DNA of 64,000 nucleotides from Candidimonas humi (GTDB taxonomy: Bacteria > Pseudomonadota > Gammaproteobacteria > Burkholderiales > Burkholderiaceae_B), in assembly GCF_019166065.1 (NCBI RefSeq), contig NZ_JAHTBN010000008.1, positions 1-64,000 of the forward strand, in the 5' to 3' direction. The number at the start of each line of letters is the position of its first letter. Positions within the stretch are counted from its first letter, which is position 1. Both the position numbers and the translations under genes were made by a program. A model generated the notes under the pieces. It saw nothing but the letters and a program-made list of their open reading frames with translations. It searched no databases and was not told where the DNA came from. Shown here piece by piece: positions 18,302 through 27,073 of this stretch.

Positions 18302-19268
18302 GGATGTTTCCTTCACGGGCGACCTTGTTCCAGGTCTTGATGTCCTTGGCGATGAAGCGCCCGAACGCCTGGGGATCGCTGCCTATGGCATCCAGGCCCA
18401 GGGTGACGAACTTGGCCTTGACCTGCGGCTCCTGCAGGATCTGGGCTACGTTCTTGTAGATCGTGTCGACGATGGGAGCGGGCGTGCCGGCCGGCGCGAC
18501 CAGGCCCAGCCAGGGCATGGCGGCGAAGCCGGGAACCGCGGTGGCGATGGGCGGCAGGCCGGGCACCGAAGGCGAAGGCTGCTCGGTAGTCACCGCCAGC
18601 GCGCGCACTTTGCCGCTGCGCACGAAGGGGCCCGAAGACGCCCAGGCATCGAACATGACCTCCACGCGGCCCGCCACCAGGTCGGTCAGCGCCTGGGAGC
18701 TGCCTTTGTAGGGAACCTGCTCCATCTTCACGCCCGAAGTGCTCTTGAAGAGCTCGGCCTCGAGCTGCGTGGAAGTGCCCACGCCCACGGAAGCGTAGCT
18801 GACTTTTCCTGGATGGGCCTTGAGATAGGCGATCAGCTCGCCCACGGTCTTGACGGGCAGCGCGGGATTGACCTCGAGCACGTGCACCACGGAAGCCACC
18901 TGGGTGACGGGCGTGAAGTCCTTGACCGGATCGTAGTCGACCTTGCGATAGACGCTGGGCGCGATGCCCAGCGACGAGGCCGCCAGCAGGAAGGTGTAGC
19001 CGTCGGGCTTGGCGCGCGCCACATAATTGGATGCGATGATGGTGCCCGCGCCCGGCTTGTTTTCCACTATCACGGACTGATGCAAACGGGTCGACAGGCG
19101 CTCGGCCAGCAGCCGCCCCAGGATGTCGGTGGCCCCGCCCGGCGAAAACGGCACCACAATGGTGATGGGCCGTTGCGGATAGGCGTCCGCGGCGGCGTGG
19201 GCGGTCGCCGCGGCCAGGCCGAGGCCCGCGGCGGCAAGCAGTTTCCGGACAAAATATTTAGGTGTCAT
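18291..19268 (-). CDS. Bug/TctC-family periplasmic solute-binding protein
   Basis: Tripartite-tricarboxylate-type receptor, the greatly expanded Bug family of Bordetella-like bacteria, binding small carboxylates or amides in the periplasm. Signal peptide cleaved near ATAHA/AADAYP, then the family signature YPQRPITIVVPFSPGGATDILGRLLAERL, VENKPGAGTIIASNYVARAKPDGYTFL and VPYKGSSQALTDLVAGRVEVMFD. 325 aa. ATG at 19268 has AGGAGA at good spacing. It sits inside an acyl-CoA operon with no TctA/TctB permease beside it, as most Bug genes do. Confidence 0.93.
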   Translation of the reverse strand: MTPKYFVRKLLAAAGLGLAAATAHAAADAYPQRPITIVVPFSPGGATDILGRLLAERLSTRLHQSVIVENKPGAGTIIASNYVARAKPDGYTFLLAASSLGIAPSVYRKVDYDPVKDFTPVTQVASVVHVLEVNPALPVKTVGELIAYLKAHPGKVSYASVGVGTSTQLEAELFKSTSGVKMEQVPYKGSSQALTDLVAGRVEVMFDAWASSGPFVRSGKVRALAVTTEQPSPSVPGLPPIATAVPGFAAMPWLGLVAPAGTPAPIVDTIYKNVAQILQEPQVKAKFVTLGLDAIGSDPQAFGRFIAKDIKTWNKVAREGNIRVD

Positions 19269-19356
19269 TCGAGTCTCCTGTGTAGTCGTTGCGTGCATGT
19301 TCGATTGTTTGCGTGTTGCTTGTGTGCGAATGTGCCGGCGCGCGGATGGCCGCCGG

Positions 19357-21489
19357 CTACGCCATGGCTGCGCGGTGCGATGCCTGGCCGGATTCCGGGC
19401 AGGCATCGGCCGCGAGCAGCAGCGCATCCAGGGCTACCGCGCCCTGTCCTTGTGGCCGCACCCACAAGGGATTGACTTCTATTTCCGCGACCTGTGCCGG
19501 CGCGGCCACGAGCGCGTCGCCGATGGCGACCATCGCTTCGCAGGCCGCATCGACGTCATAGGCCGGCATGCCGCGAAAGCCTTCGAGCAAGGGGAAGATC
19601 CTCAGCCCGCGCAGCATGCGCGCGGCGGCGGCGCGATCCAGCGGCAGCAGGCCGTGGCTCGTGTCCTGGTAGATCTCGGTCAGCACCCCGCCCATGCCGA
19701 CGGTCAGCATGGGCCCGAATACAGGATCGCGGCGCGCGCCTACGATCAATTCCATGCCCCGCCGCTCCATCTTCTGCACCAGCAGGCCCGCCACGGCGAT
19801 GTCCGGCCGGGCAGCGCGCACGGACTGCAGCATGCGTTGCGCGGCCGCGCGCAACGCGGCCTCGTCGGCCAGGTTCAGCGCCACGGCGCCCAGTTCGGTC
19901 TTGTGCGCGACATGCGCGCTGAGCAGCTTCAGCACCACCGGATAGCCCAATCGGCCGGCGATCGCGCAAGCCTCGTCGACATCCGCTGCGCCGGCTTCCT
20001 GCGGGCATTGCAGGCCGAAGCCGGCCAGGTAGCGGCGCGCATCGAGTTCGTGCGCGGGCAGCGGCGGCAAAGCCGCGGCGCCCGCCGGCGGCACGCGTAC
20101 GGCCCATGCCCGAACCTGCTTCCTGCGTTCGCACCAGGTCAGGTACGGCCCCAGCGCCGACACTGCGACGCCCAGGTCTTCGAACACCGCCACCTCGGCG
20201 GCGCGCAATGCATCGCGGCATTTCGCCTGCCCGGTGTCTATGGCCGCGATCAGGCGCGGGTGGCGCTGCGCGACTTCCGCGATGGCATCGGCCATGCGGT
20301 CGAGCATGTAGCCCGGCGCGTAGATCACCACCGCGTCGACCGCCGGGGTGCTGGCCAAGGATTCCAGCACCGTGCGCACAAACCCCGGGTCGTTGACCAC
20401 GTTGCCCGTGACATCCACGGGATTGCCCACCATGCCGTAGTCCGGTATGCCCGCGCGCAACACGGCCTGCACGGCTTCGGGCAGGTCGGGCAGTTCGAGC
20501 CCGGCTTCGATGAAGCGATCGGCCAGTATGGCGCCCAGGGCGCCGGACATCGTGATGACTGCCACGCGCCGGCCGCCGCCGCGATGCCTGAGCTGCGCCA
20601 GCCGGGCCAGCCATGCCATCTGGGCGAAGTCGCGCGCCTCGATCACATTCAGTTGTTCGAAGGCCGCCCGATAGACGCGACGATCGCCGGCCAAGGCCGA
20701 GGTATGCGAGCGTACCGCCTGCGCCCCCTTGTCGGTGGCGCCCGCCTTCAAGGCTACCAGCACCTTGTCCTGCTGCTGCAAGCTGCGGCACGCGCGCATG
20801 AAGCCCGGGCCGTCGCGCAATTGCTCCATATAGCCCAGCACGATTTCCGTATGCGGATCCTCGGCCAGGTACTGCAAGTATTCGGCAAAATCCACGCAGG
20901 CCTCGTTGCCTGTGTTGATGAACTGCGACACCGGCAGGTCCAGCTTCCTGAGCAGGCCGTACAGCGCCGAGCAGACGTTGCCGCTTTGCGTCAGCAGGCT
21001 GACCCGGCCCGGCTCCTGCTGCATGGGCGATGTCTTGAAAACCGAAGCGAAGGCGGTGTGGGCCTGGGTATTGAGATTGGCCAGCCCCATGCAATTGGGC
21101 CCTGCCACCACCATGCCGGAAAGCGCGGCGAATTCCTCGATCTCGCGCTGCAGCGCCATTCCCGCCTCGTTCTGCTCGGCAAAGCCGGCTGCGTAGACGA
21201 TGGCCGACTTGGCGCCGCGGCTGCGGCAGCGCCGCAGCATGGGCAGCACGTCCTGCGCGCCGATGGCCAGCACGGCCAGATCCACGGGCTGCGGGACCGA
21301 TTCGATATCGGGCCAGCATTCCAGCCCGAAGGCGCTGGAATACTTGGGATTGACGGGGTAGATTTTTCCCGCGTAGCCGTAGCGCGTCAGCAGTTCGATC
21401 GGCATGCCGCCGATCCGCCCCGGATCGGTGCTGGCGCCGATGATGGCGATGGAGGACGGATTGAGCAAGGGTTCGAGCCTGTGCGTCAT
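19357..21489 (-). CDS. NDP-forming acyl-CoA synthetase (fused alpha-beta)
   Basis: Activates a carboxylic acid to its CoA thioester with NTP, through a phosphohistidine. 710 aa with the fused order: CoA-binding domain (SIAIIGASTDPGRIGG...YGYAGKIYPVNPKYSSAFG), succinyl-CoA-ligase-like domain (SLLTQSGNVCSALYGLLRKLDLPVSQFINTGNEACVDFAEYLQYLAEDPHTEIVLGYME), and C-terminal ATP-grasp (GYPVVLKLLSAHVAHKTELGAVALNL...). Single-chain members act on acetate, pimelate, citramalate-type and aromatic acids; the substrate here is unknown. The start ATG overlaps the hydratase stop by 4 bp (ATGA). Confidence 0.9.
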   Translation of the reverse strand: MTHRLEPLLNPSSIAIIGASTDPGRIGGMPIELLTRYGYAGKIYPVNPKYSSAFGLECWPDIESVPQPVDLAVLAIGAQDVLPMLRRCRSRGAKSAIVYAAGFAEQNEAGMALQREIEEFAALSGMVVAGPNCMGLANLNTQAHTAFASVFKTSPMQQEPGRVSLLTQSGNVCSALYGLLRKLDLPVSQFINTGNEACVDFAEYLQYLAEDPHTEIVLGYMEQLRDGPGFMRACRSLQQQDKVLVALKAGATDKGAQAVRSHTSALAGDRRVYRAAFEQLNVIEARDFAQMAWLARLAQLRHRGGGRRVAVITMSGALGAILADRFIEAGLELPDLPEAVQAVLRAGIPDYGMVGNPVDVTGNVVNDPGFVRTVLESLASTPAVDAVVIYAPGYMLDRMADAIAEVAQRHPRLIAAIDTGQAKCRDALRAAEVAVFEDLGVAVSALGPYLTWCERRKQVRAWAVRVPPAGAAALPPLPAHELDARRYLAGFGLQCPQEAGAADVDEACAIAGRLGYPVVLKLLSAHVAHKTELGAVALNLADEAALRAAAQRMLQSVRAARPDIAVAGLLVQKMERRGMELIVGARRDPVFGPMLTVGMGGVLTEIYQDTSHGLLPLDRAAAARMLRGLRIFPLLEGFRGMPAYDVDAACEAMVAIGDALVAAPAQVAEIEVNPLWVRPQGQGAVALDALLLAADACPESGQASHRAAMA

Positions 21490-22289
21490 GCGCTGGCTCC
21501 CGTCTTGTTGCGCTGTATCGCCGCGGCCAGGCCGCGGTCGCGCACCGCGCGGAATTCCTCGCTCATGTGCGAAAGCTGGTGCGTGTCGAAGTGCGCCTCC
21601 AGGGCCGAACGCAGGCCCTGGATATCGAGCGTGCGGTTCAAGGAGCGCTTCACCAGGCGCAAGCCGAAAGGCGGCGCCTGCGCCACGCGCTGCGCCAGTT
21701 CCCAGGCGCTGGCCTGCAAGTCGGCGGCCGGCACCACGCGGTTGACCATGCCGATCTCCTGCGCCTCGAGCGCGCCGAGCTTTTCGCCGGTGTAGAGCAT
21801 TTCCTTGGCCTTGCGCAGGCCCATGACCCAGGGATGGATCAGCACCTCGGTGGCGGCCGCGGCCAGCGTATGGCAGACCGGATCGGAAAAATACGCGTTC
21901 TCCGCGCATATCAACAGGTCGCACATATTGGCGATCATGAAGCCGCCGGCCACGCAGGCGCCCTGCACGGCGCATATCGTGGGCCTGGGAAAATCCCAGA
22001 TGCGCAGGCAATAGCCGTAATAGCGCAGCGACTCGTATTCCCAGCGCTGCTCGACGGAGAACCCGGCGCGGCTGGCCTGGGCTTCCTTGAGATCGTGGCC
22101 GGCCGAGAAATGCTCCCCTTCGGCGGCGATGATCACTACCCGCACCTGCTCGTCGCGCGCGGCCTCGTCCATTGCGTGATCGAGTTCGTCCAGCAACTGG
22201 CGGCTTTGCGCGTTGCGCGCCGCCACCCGCGCCAAAGCGATGCGCCTGACCGCGTCGCGCTGCTCGATGACTATCGTCTGGTAATCCAC
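21486..22289 (-). CDS. Enoyl-CoA hydratase/isomerase family protein
   Basis: Crotonase-fold enzyme, 267 aa. The oxyanion-hole segments are visible as FSAGHDLKE and GACVAGGFMIANMCDLLICAENAYFSDP. The C-terminal part (GLRLVKRSLNRTLDIQGLRSALEAHFDTHQLSHMSEEF) is normal. A GTG at 22289 (VDYQTIVIE) was chosen over the ATG at 22316 because AGGAGGGG lies directly upstream at ideal spacing. First gene of the five-gene operon, reading away from the IclR regulator. The exact reaction (hydration, isomerisation, hydrolysis) is not decided by sequence. Confidence 0.9.
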   Translation of the reverse strand: MDYQTIVIEQRDAVRRIALARVAARNAQSRQLLDELDHAMDEAARDEQVRVVIIAAEGEHFSAGHDLKEAQASRAGFSVEQRWEYESLRYYGYCLRIWDFPRPTICAVQGACVAGGFMIANMCDLLICAENAYFSDPVCHTLAAAATEVLIHPWVMGLRKAKEMLYTGEKLGALEAQEIGMVNRVVPAADLQASAWELAQRVAQAPPFGLRLVKRSLNRTLDIQGLRSALEAHFDTHQLSHMSEEFRAVRDRGLAAAIQRNKTGASA

Positions 22290-22361
22290 GTGAGCCCCTC
22301 CTCCTGCAATGTCCATAGAATTCGCGTGGCTTGAATTAGGCTCCAGTGGTTCCTACAATAC

Positions 22362-22380
22362 AAAATAAATTTTCTATTTT
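22362..22380. promoter_or_regulatory. AT-rich inverted repeat between the hydratase operon and iclR
   Basis: AAAATA (22362-22367) and TATTTT (22375-22380) form a 6-7-6 inverted repeat in the only AT-rich island of the roughly 100-bp divergent space. It lies just upstream of the iclR start and would cover promoters of both directions, as expected of an IclR-type operator. Assignment is by position. Confidence 0.45.
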
Positions 22381-22389
22381 TCCCACAAT

Positions 22390-23163
22390 ATGGACATTAA
22401 ATCGAAAGGCGGTACGCAAAGCATACGCAGGGCCCTGCATCTGCTGCGCCTGATCGCCCAGAACGAAGACTCGGGGCTGTCGCTGCAAGAACTGACGCAG
22501 CTCAGCGGCCTGGAACGCTCGACCGCCCACCGCGTCGTTGCTTGCCTGATGGACGAAAACTTCGTGCGCAAAGATGCCGCCAGCAAGCGCTACGAGTTGG
22601 GCATAGACGCCATGCAGATAGGCTTTTCGGCCATGCACCGCATCCCCATCGCAGACGAGCTGCGCCCCCTGGCCAAGCGGCTGTGCCGGCTGTCCGACGA
22701 TACGGTCTTCCTGGTGGCGCAGCAAGGCGACCACGCCCTGTGCCTGGCGCGCGAACACGGCGATTTTCCCGTGCGCATCTTCACGATAGACGCCGGCGAA
22801 AAACGGCTCATGGGCATAGGCGCGGGCGGCCTGGCGCTGATAGCCGGCTATTCCGACGAAGAAATTGCCCATATCCACGCGCGCCACACGGAAGAATACG
22901 AGCAGGCAGGGCTGCCGCTGCGCACATTGATGCTCAAGGCGCGGCAAACGCGCCGCAACGGCTATTCGGAAATCGTCGACGGCATCACACAGGGGGTATC
23001 GGGCGTGGGCTACGCCTTTTCCCTGTCGCAAATCACGCGGGTGGCGATCAGCTTCGGCGCGATCAATCCGCGGCTCGATGCCGCGAGACGCAAGCAAATG
23101 GGAGAACTCCTGGCGCGCGAATGCAAGGCCTGGGTGCAGGCAAGGCAGCAGGCCGGCGCCTGA
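22390..23163 (+). CDS. IclR-family transcriptional regulator
   Basis: 257 aa. The N-terminal winged helix-turn-helix covers about residues 8-68 (GTQSIRRALHLLRLIAQNEDSGLSLQELTQLSGLERSTAHRVVACLMDENFV), followed by the IclR effector domain (CRLSDDTVFLVAQQGDHALCLAREHGDFPVRIFTIDAGEKRLMGIGAGGLALIA). Divergent from the five-gene acyl-CoA operon, which it most likely controls with a substrate or CoA-ester as effector. No clear Shine-Dalgarno stands before the ATG, so the message may be leaderless or weakly translated. Confidence 0.92.
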   Translation: MDIKSKGGTQSIRRALHLLRLIAQNEDSGLSLQELTQLSGLERSTAHRVVACLMDENFVRKDAASKRYELGIDAMQIGFSAMHRIPIADELRPLAKRLCRLSDDTVFLVAQQGDHALCLAREHGDFPVRIFTIDAGEKRLMGIGAGGLALIAGYSDEEIAHIHARHTEEYEQAGLPLRTLMLKARQTRRNGYSEIVDGITQGVSGVGYAFSLSQITRVAISFGAINPRLDAARRKQMGELLARECKAWVQARQQAGA

Positions 23164-23174
23164 ATCCTGATCGA

Positions 23175-23227
23175 TGCAAGGGCCGCCTTTCGCGCGGCAT
23201 GCGCGCCGCAAGGCGGCTTGGCTTGCA
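23175..23227. terminator. Nested hairpin between convergent iclR and the ferric ABC ATPase gene
   Basis: TGCAAG/CTTGCA outside and GCCGCCTT/AAGGCGGC inside enclose a further GC-rich palindrome, all within the 85-bp convergent gap. There is no clear T-run. It probably serves as a two-way terminator. Confidence 0.4.
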
Positions 23228-23248
23228 ATGACGCCTCGCGCCGGCGCG

Positions 23249-24346
23249 TCAGTCCCGCGGGCCGTAGATCATCGCGGGCCCGAGCACGCGCACGCCGACG
23301 CGGTCGCCGATGCGGTATTCGAACGGGTAATGGGCCCGGACCAGGAACTCGATGAGCGGCGGCTCGCCGTCCTGCGCACCGGCCTCGCCCGCCGCCTGCG
23401 GCGCGGGCTCCAGGACCACGGTCAGGCTCGAATACTGGCCGTGGAAGGCGATGTCGGTGATCCTGGCCGCCTTGCCCTGCTCGGGCCCGGCCAGCCGCAG
23501 TTGTTCGTGGCGCAGCATCACGCGCACCGCGGTTTCGCCGTCGCAATGGTTGGCGACGGCTATCGGGCCCAGCGCCGTCTGCGCCATGCCGTCGCGCAGC
23601 ACGCCGTCGAGAAACACCGCGCTGCCTACCAGTTGCGCGGTCTGCACGTCCACCGGCCGGCGATAGACGCGCACCGGCTCGTCGAACTGCACGATGCGCC
23701 CGTCGCGCATCACGGCCACGCGGTCCGATGAGACAAAGGCCTCGTTCTGATCGTGGGTCACCAGCAGCACGGTGGCGCCCAGGCGGCGCAACAGCGCCAT
23801 GACGTCCTGGCAGATGGTGGCGCGCAGCGCCGCATCCAGGGCATTGAAAGGCTCGTCCAGCAGCAGCATGCGCGGCCCCGGCGCCAGCGCGCGGGCCAGC
23901 GCCACGCGCTGCTGCTGGCCGCCCGAAAGCTGCTGCGGCATCAGGGCGCGCAGTTCGGCGATGCCGGTCAGTTCCAGCATGTGCTCCACGGCACGCTTGC
24001 GCTCCGGCCCCTTGGGCAGGCCGAAGCCGATATTGTCGTAGACGCTCAAATGCGGAAACAGCGCGCCTTCCTGCGGCACGTAGCCGATGTGGCGCTTCTC
24101 GGCGGCGACGAATACCCGGCCATCGGCCATCAACTGGCCCGACACGCTGATGCGCCCTGCGTCCGGGCGTTCGAAGCCCGCAATCAGGCGCAGCAGCGTG
24201 GTCTTGCCGCAGCCCGAAGGGCCCAGCAGCGACACCACCTGGCCCGGCTCGACGACGCAGTCCACGTCCTGCAGCACCTTGCGGGCGCCAAAGGATTTCT
24301 GCACCTGCTGTACTTGCAGGGTGGCGGGCTGGGATTCAGTGCGCAT
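23249..24346 (-). CDS. fbpC: Ferric iron ABC transporter ATP-binding protein
   Basis: ATPase of a ferric-iron-type importer. Walker A GPSGCGKT (42-49), Q-loop VPQEGALFPHLSVYDNIGFGL, signature LSGGQQQRVALARAL, Walker B MLLLDEPFNALD, H-loop LVTHDQNEAF. A C-terminal TOBE-like extension (from about residue 240) is typical of FbpC/PotA-type ATPases. 365 aa. The start overlaps the end of the permease gene by 11 bp. Third gene of fbpA-fbpB-fbpC. Substrate ferric iron is inferred from the binding protein. Confidence 0.92.
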   Translation of the reverse strand: MRTESQPATLQVQQVQKSFGARKVLQDVDCVVEPGQVVSLLGPSGCGKTTLLRLIAGFERPDAGRISVSGQLMADGRVFVAAEKRHIGYVPQEGALFPHLSVYDNIGFGLPKGPERKRAVEHMLELTGIAELRALMPQQLSGGQQQRVALARALAPGPRMLLLDEPFNALDAALRATICQDVMALLRRLGATVLLVTHDQNEAFVSSDRVAVMRDGRIVQFDEPVRVYRRPVDVQTAQLVGSAVFLDGVLRDGMAQTALGPIAVANHCDGETAVRVMLRHEQLRLAGPEQGKAARITDIAFHGQYSSLTVVLEPAPQAAGEAGAQDGEPPLIEFLVRAHYPFEYRIGDRVGVRVLGPAMIYGPRD

Positions 24347-25910
24347 CGAAATAGACGGCCTTGCGCAGGATATGCACGGGTATGCCGGAAATGAGTATGA
24401 GTACGGCGGCGTACGGAGCGGCCGCCGCGAAGGCGGAGTTATTGGTCGCCGACCAGACCTGCATCGACAAGGTGTCCACGCCTATGGGCGCGAGGATCAG
24501 CGTGGCGGTCAGCTCTTTCATGAGCTGCAGGAACACCAGGGCGCCGCCGGCCGCCACGCCCGGCGCGATACAGGGCAGCGTGATTTTACAGAAAACCGAC
24601 CATGGGCTGTGGCCCAGGGCCCGCCCCACGTCCTCCAGGCCCGTGGGCAGTTGCTCGAGCGACGCGCGCACCGAGGCCTGCGCCAGCGGCAGATAAAGCA
24701 CCACATAAGCGACCAGGATCAGGAGCCAGCTCTGGTAGGCCCATGACACATAAGTGATCGAGAAGAAGGCCAGCGACAAGGCGATCACCAGCCCCGGCAA
24801 TGCGTGCACGACATAGGGGATGCGATCGAGCCAGTCCCCGAACAGGGCTTTGTAGCGCATGGCGGCCAAGACCAGGGGCACGGTGCACAGCACCGTGCAC
24901 AGCGCGCCAGCCAGCGACAGCGAGAGCGAATCGCCGGTGGACGCCGCCAGGGCGCCCCAGTCCACCCCGGCCGAGGTGCCATGCGTCAGCCAGTACGCCA
25001 AGGTGCCCAGCGGCACCAGCAGGGCCAGCACCATCAATGCAGCAAAAGCCGCCAGCACCGGCCAGCGCCAGCGGCCCAGCGGCACGCGGGTTACTGTCCG
25101 GCGCGCGCCCTTGCCCACCTTGGCCAGGCGCGCGCCGCCGCGCACCCGCAGTTCGAACACGATCAGCGGCACGCACAAGAGCAGCAGTACGAAAGCCAGC
25201 AAGGCGGCCGAGGCATTGCTGAATTCCAGTTCGTACTCTTCGAAGATGGCGGTGGTGAAGGTCTGGTAGCGCAACAAGGCAAGAGCGCCGAATTCGGCCA
25301 GCATGTGCAGGCCCACCAGCAAGGCGCCGGCGCCCAGCGCCGGCTTGAGCTGCGGCAGCACTACCTGCAGGAAGGTCTGCCAGCGGTTGCGGCCGAGCGA
25401 CTGGCTTACCTCTTCGAGCGCCGGGTCCAGTCCGCGCAGCGCGGCGGACACCGGCAGATACACCAGCGGATAAGTGGCCAGGGTCAGGATCAGCACCGCG
25501 CCGCCGTAGCCCTCGAATATCGGGCTGATGGACACCCAGGTGTAGCTGCCGACAAAAGCCGGAATGGTCAGCGGCATGCTGAGCAGTACCGCCCAGGCCT
25601 GGCGGCCGGGCAGATCGGTGCGCTCCACGCACCACGCCGCGCCGGCGCCCAGCAGCACCGTGGCGGCCGTCACCGAGACCATCAGCGCAACGGTATTGAA
25701 CAGCAATTGCGCCACACGCGGGCGCCAGAGCAGATCGAAGCCGCGCGTGAACCCCACCTGCCCGGCGCGCCAGATGACATACAGGAATGGCAGGCAGACG
25801 GCCGCCAGTACCAGCGCAATGACGACGCTGTGCAGGAAAGAAGGCAGGCGGCCCGAGCGCCTTGCATAACCGCAACGGCGCCATGCCGCCGCGACCGCAT
25901 GGGCTACCAT
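24336..25910 (-). CDS. fbpB: Ferric iron ABC transporter permease
   Basis: 524-aa inner-membrane protein formed by two fused permease halves of about six helices each, as in FbpB. Each half shows an EAA-like loop: LDPALEEVSQSLGRNRWQTFLQVVLPQLKPAL and LPTGLEDVGRALGHSPWSVFCKITLPCIAPGV. It starts 53 bp after the binding-protein gene ends and overlaps the ATPase gene. It would pass iron from FbpA to the cytoplasm. Confidence 0.92.
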   Translation of the reverse strand: MVAHAVAAAWRRCGYARRSGRLPSFLHSVVIALVLAAVCLPFLYVIWRAGQVGFTRGFDLLWRPRVAQLLFNTVALMVSVTAATVLLGAGAAWCVERTDLPGRQAWAVLLSMPLTIPAFVGSYTWVSISPIFEGYGGAVLILTLATYPLVYLPVSAALRGLDPALEEVSQSLGRNRWQTFLQVVLPQLKPALGAGALLVGLHMLAEFGALALLRYQTFTTAIFEEYELEFSNASAALLAFVLLLLCVPLIVFELRVRGGARLAKVGKGARRTVTRVPLGRWRWPVLAAFAALMVLALLVPLGTLAYWLTHGTSAGVDWGALAASTGDSLSLSLAGALCTVLCTVPLVLAAMRYKALFGDWLDRIPYVVHALPGLVIALSLAFFSITYVSWAYQSWLLILVAYVVLYLPLAQASVRASLEQLPTGLEDVGRALGHSPWSVFCKITLPCIAPGVAAGGALVFLQLMKELTATLILAPIGVDTLSMQVWSATNNSAFAAAAPYAAVLILISGIPVHILRKAVYFDAH

Positions 25911-25963
25911 CGATGCCTGTTCACATTGAATTCAATATCAAGCTGCCGAGGCCGGGCGGGGCC

Positions 25964-26968
25964 CTAGCTCAGGCCGGCTTCGCGGATCAGCTCGGTGGCC
26001 TCGTGCGCGTCGCCCAGGTCGGCGGGCGATATGGCCGGAGGATCGAGCTCGCTGAACGGCTTCAGGTCGAAGGGCGACTTGATGCTGTGGTTCACGGGAT
26101 ATTCGGCCACGTCGTCGACGATGGTCTGCTGCCCCTGCGGGCTGGCCAGGAAGGCCACGAACTTCTGCGCGAGTTCCTGGTGCTTGCTGGCCTTGAGCAC
26201 GCCTATGCCCGAGAAGGTGATGAGCGCGCCGGGGTCTTTGTGCCCGACGTAGTCCAGCGCCGAATGCATGTTCTTGGCGCCCTTTTCCTTGGCCAGCGCA
26301 TACCAGTAATAGTTGTTGATGAGCGCGACTTCGACCTCGCCGCGCTCCACGCCTTGCAGCGCCGCCATGTTCTTGTTGTAGGCCTTGCCGTATTTCTTCA
26401 GGCCCTTGAGCCAGGCCAGCGCGGCATCGCGCCCCTTGAGCTTGGCGATAGCCACGACCTGTTCCTGGAATGCCCCGCTGGTGGGCACGAAACCGATTTT
26501 GCCGGCCCACTTGGCGGTGGCGTAATCCAGCACCGAAGGCTCGAGCTGGCTGGGCTTGAGCTTGGCCTTGTCGTAGGCCACCACGCGCGTGCGCGCCGAG
26601 GTGGCCATCCAGTCGCCGTTGGCGGCGTGGTAGTCGCCCGGCAGCAGCGCCAGGGTCTTGGGATCTATGGGCGCGAGCAGCCCTTTCTCGGCCAGTGCGG
26701 CCAGCGGCGGGGTTTCTTCGGAATAGAACAGATCGGCCGGCGACTTGGCGCCTTCCTCGACCAGCAGATTGGCCAGTTGCGAGCTGGAGCCGTTGCGCAG
26801 TTCCACCTTGATGCCGGTGGCCTTTTCGAAGGCCTTGGCCGCGCCCTGCGCGGTGACCTTGTGCTGGCCGTTGTATATCACCAGGGTCTGCGCGCCCGCT
26901 TGCGCACCGAAGACGGCAGCGACGGAAAAAGAAGCCGCCGCCCAGAATTTGCTGGACAGTATGTTCAT
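25964..26968 (-). CDS. fbpA: Ferric iron-binding periplasmic protein
   Basis: Transferrin-like periplasmic iron carrier. Signal peptide (MNILSSKFWAAASFSVAAVFGAQAGA) and mature start QTLVIYNGQHK. The paired tyrosines that bind iron in FbpA are in ALINNYYWYALA. 334 aa. The ATG at 26968 is preferred; a GTG four codons earlier is in frame. A Fur-box-like sequence lies directly upstream. First gene of fbpABC. Confidence 0.93.
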   Translation of the reverse strand: MNILSSKFWAAASFSVAAVFGAQAGAQTLVIYNGQHKVTAQGAAKAFEKATGIKVELRNGSSSQLANLLVEEGAKSPADLFYSEETPPLAALAEKGLLAPIDPKTLALLPGDYHAANGDWMATSARTRVVAYDKAKLKPSQLEPSVLDYATAKWAGKIGFVPTSGAFQEQVVAIAKLKGRDAALAWLKGLKKYGKAYNKNMAALQGVERGEVEVALINNYYWYALAKEKGAKNMHSALDYVGHKDPGALITFSGIGVLKASKHQELAQKFVAFLASPQGQQTIVDDVAEYPVNHSIKSPFDLKPFSELDPPAISPADLGDAHEATELIREAGLS

Positions 26969-26990
26969 GGAAATTCGCACTCTTGGGTTT

Positions 26991-27009
26991 GAGAATGATT
27001 ATTGTTTTT
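26991..27009. promoter_or_regulatory. Fur-box-like site upstream of fbpA
   Basis: GAGAATGATTATTGTTTTT matches the 19-bp Fur consensus GATAATGATAATCATTATC at 13 positions by my count. It is in the AT-rich 30 bp just upstream of fbpA, the expected place for iron repression. Confidence 0.5.
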
Positions 27010-27073
27010 ATTATTTCATTGAGGACACACTGCGTCAAATGCGCCGCGCCGCCGTTGCCGCGCTACGCCATGG

